DNA of 24,143 nucleotides, from the NCBI GenBank assembly GCA_964489265.1, contig CAZAXX010000036.1, positions 1 through 24,143 on the forward strand, read 5' to 3'. This stretch comes from CAYRUP01 sp964489265 (GTDB taxonomy: Bacteria > Pseudomonadota > Gammaproteobacteria > DSM-16500). The notes beneath the pieces are model-generated. The model did no database searches. It had not been told where the DNA came from and saw nothing but the letters and a program-made list of their open reading frames with translations. Positions within the stretch are counted from its first letter, which is position 1; the number at the start of each line of letters is the position of its first letter. Position numbers and translations under genes: made by a program. This document shows, in pieces, positions 7,505-15,741 of this stretch.

Positions 7505-8086
7505 ATGACTCATGTATTACCTAAATTACCTTACGCCATGGATGCGTTGCAACCGTATATTTCCCAGGAAACCTTAGAATATCATTATGGCAAACATCAC
7601 CAAGCTTACGTGAATAATTTAAATAATTTGGTGAAAGACACTGAATTTGCAGATGCACCGCTTGAAAAAATTATTATGAATTCCAGTGGTGGGATTTTTA
7701 ATAATGCAGCGCAAGTATGGAATCATACTTTTTACTGGAATTGCTTAACGCCAAACAGCAGCGGCAAACCCAGTGGCAAATTAGCGGAAGCTATTATTCA
7801 AAAATTTGGTTCACTGGATGAATTTAAAAAACAATTTAGCCAAACTGCTATTGCGACATTTGGATCTGGCTGGGGTTGGCTTGTTAAAAATGCCGATGGT
7901 CAATTAGAGATTATCAGCACGAGCAATGCAGGCACGCCGATGCAACAAAATAAAACCGCATTGTTAACTTGCGATGTGTGGGAACACGCTTATTACATTG
8001 ATTATCGCAATGCACGTCCAACCTACGTTGATAATTTTTGGCAAATTGTGAATTGGGATTTTGTTGCGGAAAATTTTGGGAAATAA
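7505..8086 (+). CDS. sodB: Iron superoxide dismutase
   Basis: A 193-residue cytoplasmic enzyme that converts superoxide to hydrogen peroxide and oxygen. The start is ATG at 7505 behind GGAG (7491-7494); 25 codons upstream in frame are not part of the family. The length and sequence track E. coli SodB closely. Metal ligands are H27 (LEYHYGKHH), H74 (VWNHTFYWN), D157 and H161 (DVWEHAYYIDY). Q70 in NNAAQVWNH and FGSGWGWL favour the iron type over the manganese type. It is divergent from the secreted thioredoxin-like gene, and an uncharacterised gene starts 11 bp behind its stop. Confidence 0.96.
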   Translation: MTHVLPKLPYAMDALQPYISQETLEYHYGKHHQAYVNNLNNLVKDTEFADAPLEKIIMNSSGGIFNNAAQVWNHTFYWNCLTPNSSGKPSGKLAEAIIQKFGSLDEFKKQFSQTAIATFGSGWGWLVKNADGQLEIISTSNAGTPMQQNKTALLTCDVWEHAYYIDYRNARPTYVDNFWQIVNWDFVAENFGK

Positions 8087-8097
8087 ATTTTTAAATC

Positions 8098-8955
8098 ATG
8101 AAAAATGGAGCTCGCTTCACTGCACATCAATTAGGGACCTTTCTTTATAGCGATGATTGTTATAATTATTATTCCATATTATTAAAGGGTCTCGATGGCA
8201 AAGATAACTGTATACAACAAGCCCTATCTACTGGAAAAAATTTAGGTGTTGTATTGGAAAAAATGGCGAGATATAAAGACGTTCCCTATAGTCAGCATCC
8301 CATATTTACTGCGACTGAACGCGAGCTTCGTGATAATACACTAGAGAAATGGCAACAATTATTACGCTATTTAATTCCAACCTGGAAACAAAATATTGTT
8401 GAGGATTCTGCGGAACTTAATGCATTACTTAGTCAATTGGATGCTCAGCCGAATACACTGAAAAAAGCTAAAAAAGTTACGCTTTTTTTAGAAAATTTTT
8501 TAGATGCAAATAATTTTTCAGATTTAAATTGCTTAATCGCTGTATTGACGACACCTACTCCATTGAGTTTCATACAAAGCTTGGCATTTATTCAGCATTT
8601 TCATAAAAAAAAGTTAGCTGAAATTATTTTTTACGATAAAAAATTTGAAGACGTTCTACAAACGATCGATCAACATAAAGATAAGCCTTGTTATAAAGCA
8701 TTATTATTTGCGACAACAGCTGCCTGCCAACATATTAGAGAAATGGATGACACTATTTATCTGACTTATTGGGAACAATTCTGGGATTATTCATACGATG
8801 TCCAACTTACCGCTGCGAGTCGTTTAATGACTGCGATAGAAAATCATCAAGAGGTTCCAAAAGTGAAGGGGGTTAATTACGGACAATTAGGACAACTTAG
8901 TACGCGTTACGCAAGTGCACTACTTCCCCCGGTTGTTCATCCAACGTTATCGTAG
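8098..8955 (+). CDS. Uncharacterised 285-residue protein behind sodB
   Basis: I do not recognise this protein. It has no signal peptide, no convincing membrane segment and no known catalytic motif. It looks mostly helical, with many leucine, lysine and glutamine residues, a central LTTPTPLSFIQSLAFIQHFH stretch and an aromatic run around TYWEQFWDYSYD. The start is the first ATG after the sodB stop, 11 bp away, with no clear ribosome site (only GGGAAA 14 bases off). It may be translated with sodB or poorly expressed. A palindromic repeat separates it from the convergent cbpM. In a Legionella-like host an unknown soluble protein of this kind could be a secreted effector, but nothing here shows that. 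Confidence 0.7.
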   Translation: MKNGARFTAHQLGTFLYSDDCYNYYSILLKGLDGKDNCIQQALSTGKNLGVVLEKMARYKDVPYSQHPIFTATERELRDNTLEKWQQLLRYLIPTWKQNIVEDSAELNALLSQLDAQPNTLKKAKKVTLFLENFLDANNFSDLNCLIAVLTTPTPLSFIQSLAFIQHFHKKKLAEIIFYDKKFEDVLQTIDQHKDKPCYKALLFATTAACQHIREMDDTIYLTYWEQFWDYSYDVQLTAASRLMTAIENHQEVPKVKGVNYGQLGQLSTRYASALLPPVVHPTLS

Positions 8956-8996
8956 GGGCAGACCCCGGCCAAAAACATGCCGGGGCAAGCCCCTAC
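8952..8996. repeat. GTAGGGGC palindromic element, likely bidirectional terminator
   Basis: GTAGGGGC (8952-8959) pairs with GCCCCTAC (8989-8996), and inside it CCCCGGC (8963-8969) pairs with GCCGGGG (8979-8985). The loop contains AAAAACAT. It sits in the 44-bp gap between the convergent unknown gene and cbpM, almost filling it. A second copy lies at 14940-14996. Confidence 0.75.
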
Positions 8997-8999
8997 AAA

Positions 9000-9329
9000 T
9001 TACTTAATATGAGTCGCCGAAAAATATTTTTGTAAAAGCTCAACTTGCTCACGCAATTCGTCAACTTGCTTGAATAAATCCATCGCTAAAGCAATTCCTG
9101 CATGATTGACATCTAAATCTTGATGCAACCGTATCGCCGTGCGAATAACATGAATTTGTTGCGCTTCAAAACGCCAGGTTTGTTTGGTTGTACCGTGGGG
9201 TTCGATTGTTCCATAGGAAATTAATTCAACCACAAAATCAGGCGGCACTTGGCATACCGAACATAATTCATCAAAGGTGAGCTCATTAATTTCTTCTGCC
9301 ATTATTTGCATAACATCCTGTCTTGGCAT
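9000..9329 (-). CDS. cbpM: CbpM, modulator of the CbpA co-chaperone
   Basis: A 109-residue protein of the CbpM/MerR-like fold that binds the J-domain of CbpA and blocks its action with DnaK. The N-terminal FDELCSVCQVPPDFVVELISYGTIEP is the typical helix-turn-helix-like start, WRFEAQQIHVIRTAIRLHQDLDVNHAGIAL fits the middle, and a coiled helix (about 83-104) ends the chain. Its ATG at 9329 has a strong AGGAG site just upstream and lies 9 bp after the cbpA stop, so the two are made together. Confidence 0.88.
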   Translation of the reverse strand: MPRQDVMQIMAEEINELTFDELCSVCQVPPDFVVELISYGTIEPHGTTKQTWRFEAQQIHVIRTAIRLHQDLDVNHAGIALAMDLFKQVDELREQVELLQKYFSATHIK

Positions 9330-9338
9330 TCCTTTCTC

Positions 9339-10304
9339 CTATAACAAGCCCTTGCGTGGATCAAATGGCATTTCTTGCGCCATTTTTTGATAAAGCGCCC
9401 GCTCAGCATCCGTATGCGCAGGCGGCGTCACAATTTGTAATAATGCATACTGATCACCTACCGGTGTCCCTGGTAAACCGCGGCCTTTTAACCGTAATTT
9501 TTGACCTGCTTCTGAGCCTGCTGCAATTTTCATTTCAACCGGGCCACCCAGCGTTGGAATAGTCACTTTGCCACCTAGAGCGGCTTCCCAGGGCGCAATA
9601 GGCAATGTGAGATACACATCCTTACCCTGTAATGAAAAAACCGGATGCGGGTCAATGTGAATTTCCAGATAGAGATCACCCGCTTTTGCATTGCCAGTGC
9701 CAGGGCCACCTTGATTCGCGAGACGTAATTGTTGACCACTGACAACACCTTTGGGAATCGTGATTTTTAATGTGCGAGTATTCGTTCGTACCTGACCATG
9801 CTGATCAACTTCAGGAACTGACAGATGCACCGTTTTCGATCCGCCATGATAAGCTTCCAGCAAACTAATATTGATTTTGGCATGCTCATCTCTACCGGGT
9901 CGCGCTTGCTGTCGAAAACCACCCTGGCGAAAACCGCCACGTGCTTGGCGTCCACCCCCAAAGATGGATGCAAAAAAATCGCTAAAATCACCCCCGTTCA
10001 TTTCTTCATAGGTAGCACCATGACCACCACCCCCAAAGCCACTAAAACCTTCCCAATTCGGTGGTGGTCTAAATTCCTGACCACTCTTCCAATTGCTTCC
10101 TAATTGATCGTAGGCTGCGCGTTTTTGTTGGTCTTTCAGAACTTCGTAAGATTCCTGAACTTCTTTGAAATGTTCTTCTGCATTTTTTTCTTTGCTGACA
10201 TCGGGATGATACTTGCGTGCCAATTTGCGATAAGCTCGTTTGATTTCATCTTCTTTCGCGTCACGTGAGACGCCTAGAATTTTGTAATAATCTTTGTATT
10301 CCAT
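9339..10304 (-). CDS. cbpA: CbpA, DnaJ-class co-chaperone
   Basis: A 321-residue J-protein. Residues 1-70 are the J-domain with HPD at 33-35. A glycine/phenylalanine-rich linker follows (about 90-135, FGGGG and GGFRQGGFRQ). Two substrate-binding beta domains then follow without the DnaJ zinc-finger cysteines, which separates CbpA from DnaJ. It stimulates DnaK ATPase and delivers unfolded proteins. The adjacent cbpM confirms the assignment. The start is ATG at 10304 with GAGAG ahead. A hairpin repeat lies between it and the upstream usp gene. Confidence 0.93.
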   Translation of the reverse strand: MEYKDYYKILGVSRDAKEDEIKRAYRKLARKYHPDVSKEKNAEEHFKEVQESYEVLKDQQKRAAYDQLGSNWKSGQEFRPPPNWEGFSGFGGGGHGATYEEMNGGDFSDFFASIFGGGRQARGGFRQGGFRQQARPGRDEHAKINISLLEAYHGGSKTVHLSVPEVDQHGQVRTNTRTLKITIPKGVVSGQQLRLANQGGPGTGNAKAGDLYLEIHIDPHPVFSLQGKDVYLTLPIAPWEAALGGKVTIPTLGGPVEMKIAAGSEAGQKLRLKGRGLPGTPVGDQYALLQIVTPPAHTDAERALYQKMAQEMPFDPRKGLL

Positions 10305-10319
10305 TTCACTCTCTGCATA

Positions 10320-10349
10320 GTCATTGCGAGAAACTTCTCTCGCAATGAC
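10320..10349. repeat. GTCATTGCGAGA palindrome between usp and cbpA
   Basis: A perfect 12-bp inverted repeat (10320-10331 and 10338-10349) with a 6-nt loop. Its arm GTCATTGCGAG is the same as the left end of the large palindrome starting at 15742. No T run follows on the minus strand, so it may attenuate or stabilise the transcript rather than terminate it. Confidence 0.7.
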
Positions 10350-10362
10350 ATTTTCTGATATT

Positions 10363-10791
10363 TTATTTCTCTTCCGGCAATCGCACCGTCAACACATCAC
10401 ATTTAGCTCCATGCAAAATTGCATTCGCGGTTGACCCTAACAACAACGACAATCCATGGCGACCATGACTACCACAAACAATCAGATCCGCGCCGATATT
10501 TTGCGCCACTTCGAGAATTTTTGATTTGGTAGGACCCACTTCAACCCACGTATCTTTTGGATCGACAGATAATTCTGTAGCGAGTTTATTCAATGCATTT
10601 TTAGATTCATCGATCAATTGGCCCTCGATATCTTCAATACCAAGGTAGGCGTAGCTATAACCGGGCAAAGGTTCCACAACATGAATCAAACTCAATTTCG
10701 CCCCAGTAAAACCACGCATGCCACGCACTTTTGTGTTGATGAAATCGGTATCATCGGATAAGTCTGTTGCATATAAGATATGTTTGTACAT
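10363..10791 (-). CDS. Universal stress protein (UspA family)
   Basis: A 142-residue cytoplasmic Usp protein. The start is ATG at 10791 (MYKHILYATDLSDD, the classic first strand and turn) with AAGGA upstream; the frame is open further back into clpB but that is not protein of this family. The ATP-binding signature is present near the C-terminus: VCGSHGRHGLSLLLGSTAN, then CDVLTVR, fitting G-x2-G-x9-GS. It starts 25 bp after the clpB stop and reads towards cbpA, so it is likely part of the heat-shock transcript. Confidence 0.9.
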   Translation of the reverse strand: MYKHILYATDLSDDTDFINTKVRGMRGFTGAKLSLIHVVEPLPGYSYAYLGIEDIEGQLIDESKNALNKLATELSVDPKDTWVEVGPTKSKILEVAQNIGADLIVCGSHGRHGLSLLLGSTANAILHGAKCDVLTVRLPEEK

Positions 10792-10816
10792 AATATGTGT
10801 CCTTATTAAATTACGC

Positions 10817-13405
10817 TCAAACGGTTGCTGTTGTCTTTGAAAAAACCAGTCGACCTTTCTCAAATCCAATGTTGATTACATCGCCTGGCAAAAACCTCCC
10901 TGATAAAATTTCCTGTGCTAGTGGATTTTCAATATGTTGTTGAATCGCACGTTTTAAAGGTCTTGCCCCATATACTGGATCATAACCGGTCGCCGCTAAA
11001 TAATCCATTGCTTCATTTGAGATAACAAGCCCAAAATCTTTCTCCAACAGACGGGAGCGCAAACGCTGGACTTGTATATCAGCAATCAATTTTATTTGCT
11101 CTTTGTCCAGTGGATGGAATACCACTGTCTCATCAATACGATTCATAAATTCAGGACGGAAATGTTGCCCAACAACCTGCAACACGGCTTTTTTCATTTC
11201 AAAATAATCGCCATGTTGAGAAATCTCCTGGATTAACTCAGAGCCCAAGTTGGATGTCATCACAATAATCGTGTTACGAAAATCCACTGTTCGCCCATGA
11301 CTATCTGTCAAACGACCATCATCCAGCACTTGCAATAAAATATTAAAAACATCGTGATGCGCTTTTTCCATTTCATCCAACAAAATCACGGAATACGGTT
11401 TGCGACGCACCAATTCGGTTAGATAACCACCTTCTTCATATCCGACATAACCTGGCGGCGCACCAACCAAGCGTGCAACAGAATGCTTTTCCATAAACTC
11501 AGACATGTCGATACGAATCACTGCATCTTCTGTATCAAATAAAAATTCGGCGAGCGCTTTGCATAATTCTGTTTTACCAACACCCGTTGGACCTAAAAAT
11601 AAAAATGAACCGATCGGGCGTTTAGGATCTGATAATCCCGCACGCGAGCGACGTATTGCATTACAAACAGCATTCACCGCCTGGCTTTGGCCAATGATGC
11701 GCGCGTGCAATGCCGCTTCCATTTGCAATAATTTTTCTTTTTCGCCTTCCAGCATTTTCGAAACAGGAATATGTGTCCATTTAGAAACTACTTCGGCAAT
11801 TTCTTCTTCTGTTACTTTACTTCGTAATAATTGTGTATCTTGTTGTTCTGCCAACGTCGCTTCCGTTAATTTTTTTTCAAGTTCTGGAATGCGCCCATAC
11901 TGTAATTCAGCCATGTGCGTGAGATCGCCTGCGCGACGTGCTGTATCAAATTCCATGCGTGCACGTTCCAATTCTGTTTTAATGGTTGTTGCACCTTGCA
12001 ATGCAGATTTTTCCGTTTGCCAAATATTTTCTAATTTATCGGATTCAGACTCTAATTTTTTTAATTCATTTTCCAATTTTTCCAAGCGTTTTTTTGACGC
12101 TTCATCAGATTCTTTTTTTAATGCTTCACGTTCAATTTTAAGTTGCACGATTTTACGACCCAAATTATCCAATTGTTCGGGTTTGGAATCGATTTCCATG
12201 CGGATGTTACTCGCAGCTTCATCAATCAAATCGATGGCTTTATCTGGCAATTGACGATCTGGAATATAACGATGCGATAACGTCGCTGCCGCCACTAACG
12301 CAGAATCCGTAATTTCAACGCCATGATGTAATTCATAACGTTCTTTCAAGCCACGCAAAATTGCAATCGTGTCTGGCACTGACGGTTCATCGACTAAAAT
12401 GCGTTGGAAACGACGCTCTAGCGCCGCATCTTTTTCGATATATTGTCGATATTCATCGAGCGTTGTTGCGCCTACGCAATGCAATTCACCGCGCGCTAAT
12501 GCTGGTTTTAACATATTGCCAGCATCCATCGCGCCTTCTGCTTTTCCTGCACCTACCATCGTATGCAATTCATCGATAAATAAAATAATTTGGCCTTCTT
12601 GTTTGGCTAAATCATTTAAGACTGCTTTCAAACGTTCTTCAAATTCACCGCGAAATTTTGCACCTGCAATCAATGCACCCATATCCAACGCGAGTAAGCG
12701 TTTATCAGATAAACTTTCTGGTACTTCGCCGTTGATAATGCGTTGCGCCAAGCCTTCGACGATTGCGGTTTTACCGACACCGGGTTCGCCAATTAATACT
12801 GGATTATTTTTGGTGCGGCGCATGAGCACTTGAATCGTGCGGCGAATTTCCGCATCACGACCAATCACAGGATCCAACTTGCCCTGCTCTGCTCGTGCAG
12901 TTAAATCAATCGTATATTTTTCTAAAGCGCGGCGTTGATCTTCAGCATTGGCATCTTTCACGGTTTGACCACCTCGCTCTTCATCAATGGCTTTTTCAAT
13001 TTTTTGTTTGGTCGCACCCGCGTGGCGTAACAAGTCGCCTAATGCACCTGAATCTTCTGTTGCGGCCAAGAGAAATAATTCGCTTGAGATATATTGGTCT
13101 TTGCGTTTTTGCGCGAGCTTGTCGGTCAGATTTAACAATCGACTCAAGTCATTTGATACATGCACTTCACCACCCGTTCCTTCAACTTGTGGTAACCGAT
13201 TGATGGCTGCATCGAGAGAGGAACGTAATTCTGAAATATTCACATCCGCTTTGCTCAAAATCGGACGAATACTACCACCTTCCTGATCAAGCAACACTTT
13301 CAAGACATGAACAGGTTCGATGTAGGCATGATCTCTTCCTAACGCGAGTGATTGAGCATCGGATAATGCTGCCTGAAATTTACTGGTTAATTTATCCATT
13401 CGCAT
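10817..13405 (-). CDS. clpB: ClpB disaggregase (Hsp100)
   Basis: An 862-residue AAA+ disaggregase, essentially the E. coli length. It works with DnaK to pull proteins out of aggregates. In order: Clp-N repeats (1-145), first AAA module with Walker A GEPGVGKTA (about 206-214) and VGATTLDEYR, a long coiled-coil middle domain (about 410-530), second AAA module with GPTGVGKTE (about 605) and GAPPGYVGYEEGG, and the C-terminal small domain. ATG at 13405 is preferred over the ATG two codons later: GAGGT lies 7 bases ahead, and MRMDKLTSKFQ aligns with the E. coli start. A sigma-32 type promoter lies upstream. Confidence 0.97.
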   Translation of the reverse strand: MRMDKLTSKFQAALSDAQSLALGRDHAYIEPVHVLKVLLDQEGGSIRPILSKADVNISELRSSLDAAINRLPQVEGTGGEVHVSNDLSRLLNLTDKLAQKRKDQYISSELFLLAATEDSGALGDLLRHAGATKQKIEKAIDEERGGQTVKDANAEDQRRALEKYTIDLTARAEQGKLDPVIGRDAEIRRTIQVLMRRTKNNPVLIGEPGVGKTAIVEGLAQRIINGEVPESLSDKRLLALDMGALIAGAKFRGEFEERLKAVLNDLAKQEGQIILFIDELHTMVGAGKAEGAMDAGNMLKPALARGELHCVGATTLDEYRQYIEKDAALERRFQRILVDEPSVPDTIAILRGLKERYELHHGVEITDSALVAAATLSHRYIPDRQLPDKAIDLIDEAASNIRMEIDSKPEQLDNLGRKIVQLKIEREALKKESDEASKKRLEKLENELKKLESESDKLENIWQTEKSALQGATTIKTELERARMEFDTARRAGDLTHMAELQYGRIPELEKKLTEATLAEQQDTQLLRSKVTEEEIAEVVSKWTHIPVSKMLEGEKEKLLQMEAALHARIIGQSQAVNAVCNAIRRSRAGLSDPKRPIGSFLFLGPTGVGKTELCKALAEFLFDTEDAVIRIDMSEFMEKHSVARLVGAPPGYVGYEEGGYLTELVRRKPYSVILLDEMEKAHHDVFNILLQVLDDGRLTDSHGRTVDFRNTIIVMTSNLGSELIQEISQHGDYFEMKKAVLQVVGQHFRPEFMNRIDETVVFHPLDKEQIKLIADIQVQRLRSRLLEKDFGLVISNEAMDYLAATGYDPVYGARPLKRAIQQHIENPLAQEILSGRFLPGDVINIGFEKGRLVFSKTTATV

Positions 13406-13439
13406 GTGTATACCTCAAATGAGTGGTGATAACTCATAA

Positions 13440-13467
13440 AGATAGGGACAATTACTCATATTTCAAG
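13440..13467 (-). promoter_or_regulatory. Heat-shock (sigma-32) promoter of clpB
   Basis: Read on the minus strand, CTTGAAA (13467-13461) and CCCTATCT (13447-13440) are separated by 13 bp. The sigma-32 consensus is CTTGAAA, 11-15 bp, CCCCATNT; only one base in the -10 differs. It lies 34 bp ahead of the clpB start codon, as expected for a heat-shock operon that also includes usp and perhaps cbpAM. Confidence 0.78.
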
Positions 13468-13488
13468 CATACCACAAGCCATAGGCAA

Positions 13489-14886
13489 TCAACGTATTGG
13501 AGAAACTGGAATTTTAATTAATTCCTGGCCATCCTCTTTGCGCATTTGGATAAAAATGACGACAGAAAGAAACGTTATTAGACTCATTGTGATAAATGTT
13601 TTATGAAATACACTGGGCGAGACCAGTGTGTCCACTGAATAACCAGATGAGAAATAGCGGACAAAAAGCGCTGCAACTGCAACGCCAAAACTTTGTGCTA
13701 ATTGTTGAATAGTGCTCATAATACTGGTTGCGGCACTGATGTTTTCCGAAGAAACATTGGCGTAAGCGAGAGAATTCATGCCGGTGTATTGCAACGAAAT
13801 TAAAAACCCATAAATAAAACTTAACAAAGCAATACTGGCAATTGATGTTGATTGACCGATGGTTGCAAACGACCAGAGCGAAAAACTTACCAGGAAAGTA
13901 TTTAATATTAATAATTTTTTATAGCCAAAATATCGCAGAATTGGCAATGAAAACGACTTCACCATCAACACACCAAACGCGGTAGGCGCGAGTAGCATTC
14001 CGGATAATTGCGGAGAAAATCCTAAGCTCAATTGCAACAGCAATGGAATCAAGAATGGCACGCCACCAAAACCTAAGCGTGCTAACAAATTGCCGAGAAC
14101 TGAAACCCGAAAGGTTCTTTCACGCAATAATTCAACTTTCACGATTGGGTGTGCGCGTCCGCGTGAATGCCAGATGTAGAGCGTCAATAACACGAATGCA
14201 ATTGCAATTAAAAACAACGAGTGTGAGCTTGAGACATTCGATTCGCTAAATGTCGATAATCCAAACGTAAGTGTTGCAAGTCCACTTCCAAACAAAATAA
14301 AACCTAATTTATCCAGTGCAGCAACAGGGCGTGCGGGCATTGCAGGCAATAGATAAATCGATAAGAGAATAGTTAATAAACCTACTGGCACATTCACCCA
14401 AAAAATCCAGCGCCAGGTAAAATAATTCGTGATAAATCCACCTAACACCGGGCCCAACATCATGCCTAGTGAAGCCACCATGACTACAATACTCATTTTG
14501 GAAATTAATTCATGACGCTCGCACGTGCGCACGATGATTAAACGTCCTACGGGTAGTGTTAAAGAACCACCTAAACCTTGCACGATACGCGCTGTAATTA
14601 ATTCAAATAAATTATGCGTGAAACCACACCAAATTGAACTCGCCGTAAAAACGCCCACTGCAATCATAAAAACTTTTTTAACACCGAACTTATCAGCCAC
14701 CCAACCGCTGATGGGAATAAAAATAGCGAGGCTTAACAGATAACTAATCAATGCTAATTTAAGATCAAGCGGATTCACATTCAAACTATGTGACATTGCT
14801 GGAATCGCCGTGTTAATGACAGTGGTATCGACTGCTTCCATGAACATGGCGAATGAAACAATTAACAGTATGATATTTTTTTGCAT
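13489..14886 (-). CDS. MFS exporter, DHA2 (EmrB/QacA) family
   Basis: A 465-residue inner-membrane transporter with about 14 hydrophobic helices. Family signs are DTTVINTAIPAM in helix 1, GWVADKFGVKKVF in the first cytoplasmic loop, ARIVQGLGGSLTLPVGRLII in helix 4 and GPVLGGFITNYFTWRWIFWVNVPVG in helices 5-6. Such proteins exchange drugs or toxic metabolites for protons. I chose ATG at 14886 with AGAG 6 bases ahead over a GTG five codons upstream without a ribosome site. No EmrA-type partner is next to it, so the substrate is unknown. It lies upstream of clpB, whose own heat-shock promoter is just past its stop. Confidence 0.9.
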   Translation of the reverse strand: MQKNIILLIVSFAMFMEAVDTTVINTAIPAMSHSLNVNPLDLKLALISYLLSLAIFIPISGWVADKFGVKKVFMIAVGVFTASSIWCGFTHNLFELITARIVQGLGGSLTLPVGRLIIVRTCERHELISKMSIVVMVASLGMMLGPVLGGFITNYFTWRWIFWVNVPVGLLTILLSIYLLPAMPARPVAALDKLGFILFGSGLATLTFGLSTFSESNVSSSHSLFLIAIAFVLLTLYIWHSRGRAHPIVKVELLRERTFRVSVLGNLLARLGFGGVPFLIPLLLQLSLGFSPQLSGMLLAPTAFGVLMVKSFSLPILRYFGYKKLLILNTFLVSFSLWSFATIGQSTSIASIALLSFIYGFLISLQYTGMNSLAYANVSSENISAATSIMSTIQQLAQSFGVAVAALFVRYFSSGYSVDTLVSPSVFHKTFITMSLITFLSVVIFIQMRKEDGQELIKIPVSPIR

Positions 14887-14939
14887 GAGGGGCTCTGTCA
14901 CTTGAATTACTTTGTTTTACCACGTTTCACGTTCTTTTT

Positions 14940-14996
14940 GTAGGGGCGGACCCCGGCCACAAACATGCCGGGGTGTCCGGGGTCATCCGCCCCTAC
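14940..14996. repeat. GTAGGGGC palindromic element, second copy
   Basis: GTAGGGGCGGA (14940-14950) pairs perfectly with TCCGCCCCTAC (14986-14996). The inner part repeats CCCCGG, CCACAAACATG and CCGGGG as in the copy at 8952, with an extra duplicated CCGGGGT unit (14968-14983). It lies just after the stop of the Cys-rich gene and before the MFS gene. It is far more GC-rich than its surroundings. Confidence 0.75.
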
Positions 14997-15002
14997 ACGG
15001 CA

Positions 15003-15425
15003 TCATTTATGAAACGAATGATGAACCCTGGATCTCCTGGAAAAATTTTTACAACTATCCAGGTTACCGCTTTCATCACAGATTGGAACAGAATGTGCTT
15101 TGCAAAATGATTGTGACACCAATTGGCAAGCTGGCTCGGGTTCGCTTTGAAATAATGAAGCAACACACATAGCCTGATTATCAAATTTGAGATCGCAATC
15201 AGATCCCTCTTTGAATAGAACACAACTCTTCCAGTCCGCAGGATAACAGTATGGTTGCGCTGCATTGGCACTGACGGGTATGCATGCACAATATTGTTCA
15301 TTTCCTTCAGGACAACCGTCTTCATCGGGTCCGCATAAATAATATAAAGGTGATTCTGAAAAACAGTTTTGAACTATAAGTAATAATACGATGAATAAAA
15401 TTTTATCTCTCATAAGAACGCTCAT
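15003..15425 (-). CDS. Secreted cysteine-rich protein, function unknown
   Basis: A 140-residue protein with a signal peptide (hydrophobic 9-20, likely cut near CFSES). The mature part has 12 cysteines in about 115 residues (YLCGPDEDGCPEG, QYCACIPV, PYCYPADWKSC, SDCDL, AMCVAS, PACQL, SFCKA, PICDE, DSCKN), an even number fitting six disulfides in an extracytoplasmic protein. I do not recognise the family. The start is uncertain: ATG at 15425 or four codons later at 15413; neither has a strong ribosome site. An overlapping minus-strand frame (14993-15325) lacks a signal peptide and is rejected. A GTAGGGGC palindrome follows the stop. Confidence 0.62.
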   Translation of the reverse strand: MSVLMRDKILFIVLLLIVQNCFSESPLYYLCGPDEDGCPEGNEQYCACIPVSANAAQPYCYPADWKSCVLFKEGSDCDLKFDNQAMCVASLFQSEPEPACQLVSQSFCKAHSVPICDESGNLDSCKNFSRRSRVHHSFHK

Positions 15426-15480
15426 AAGAATTTAAGAGAACAAAGAAAATGTAGGGTGAGTTGATTCTGGAGAAAGAACT

Positions 15481-15507
15481 GGATTGCTTCGCTTCGCTCG
15501 CAACGAC
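15481..15507 (-). repeat. Fragment of the GTCATTGCGAGCGAAG dispersed repeat
   Basis: On the minus strand this reads GTCGTTGCGAGCGAAG and continues into GCGAAGCAATCC, one half of the same dispersed family as the palindromes at 136 and 10320. The rest of the gap 15426-15549 shows nothing I can call. Confidence 0.45.
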
Positions 15508-15549
15508 AAGAGGAAGGATCGTAAAAGTGCTGAAGGGGAATTTTTTGAA

Positions 15550-15622
15550 TGGGTCGTCTGCGATTCGAACGCAGGACCAACAGGTTAAAAGCCTGCTGCT
15601 CTACCGACTGAGCTAACGACCC
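15550..15622 (-). tRNA. tRNA-Lys (anticodon UUU)
   Basis: A 73-nt cloverleaf on the minus strand. Acceptor arms GGGTCGT and ACGACCC pair fully and the discriminator base is A. The D arm has TAGCTCAGTCGGTAGAGCA, the T arm carries GTTCGAATC, and the anticodon loop is CTTTTAA with anticodon TTT. CCA is not encoded. It closely resembles E. coli tRNA-Lys. A possible attachment site was considered, but no duplicated tRNA end is visible nearby. Confidence 0.96.
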
Positions 15623-15741
15623 AGAAAGGATGTCACTAAACTTGAGGCGCCAATGATACAGCTTTTAATAAAAATATCAACGCCTCTTATAAAAAATTTG
15701 ATGGCAATAGCGGGGCTGAGGGAACACACAAAACCGCATCG

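Noticed and set aside
11505..12254. 249-codon open frame on the plus strand
   Set aside because: It is antisense to clpB, whose protein is fully conserved; the frame is Ser/Asn-rich shadow sequence.
12369..13286. Several plus-strand frames of 70-154 codons
   Set aside because: All are antisense to the N-terminal half of clpB and show no domain or start signal.
14993..15325. Overlapping minus-strand frame of 110 codons
   Set aside because: The other frame (15003-15425) has a signal peptide and regular cysteines; this one has neither.
15550..15622. tRNA-Lys as an integration site for the neighbouring accessory stretch
   Set aside because: No duplicated tRNA 3-prime end, integrase or phage gene is visible in the window.
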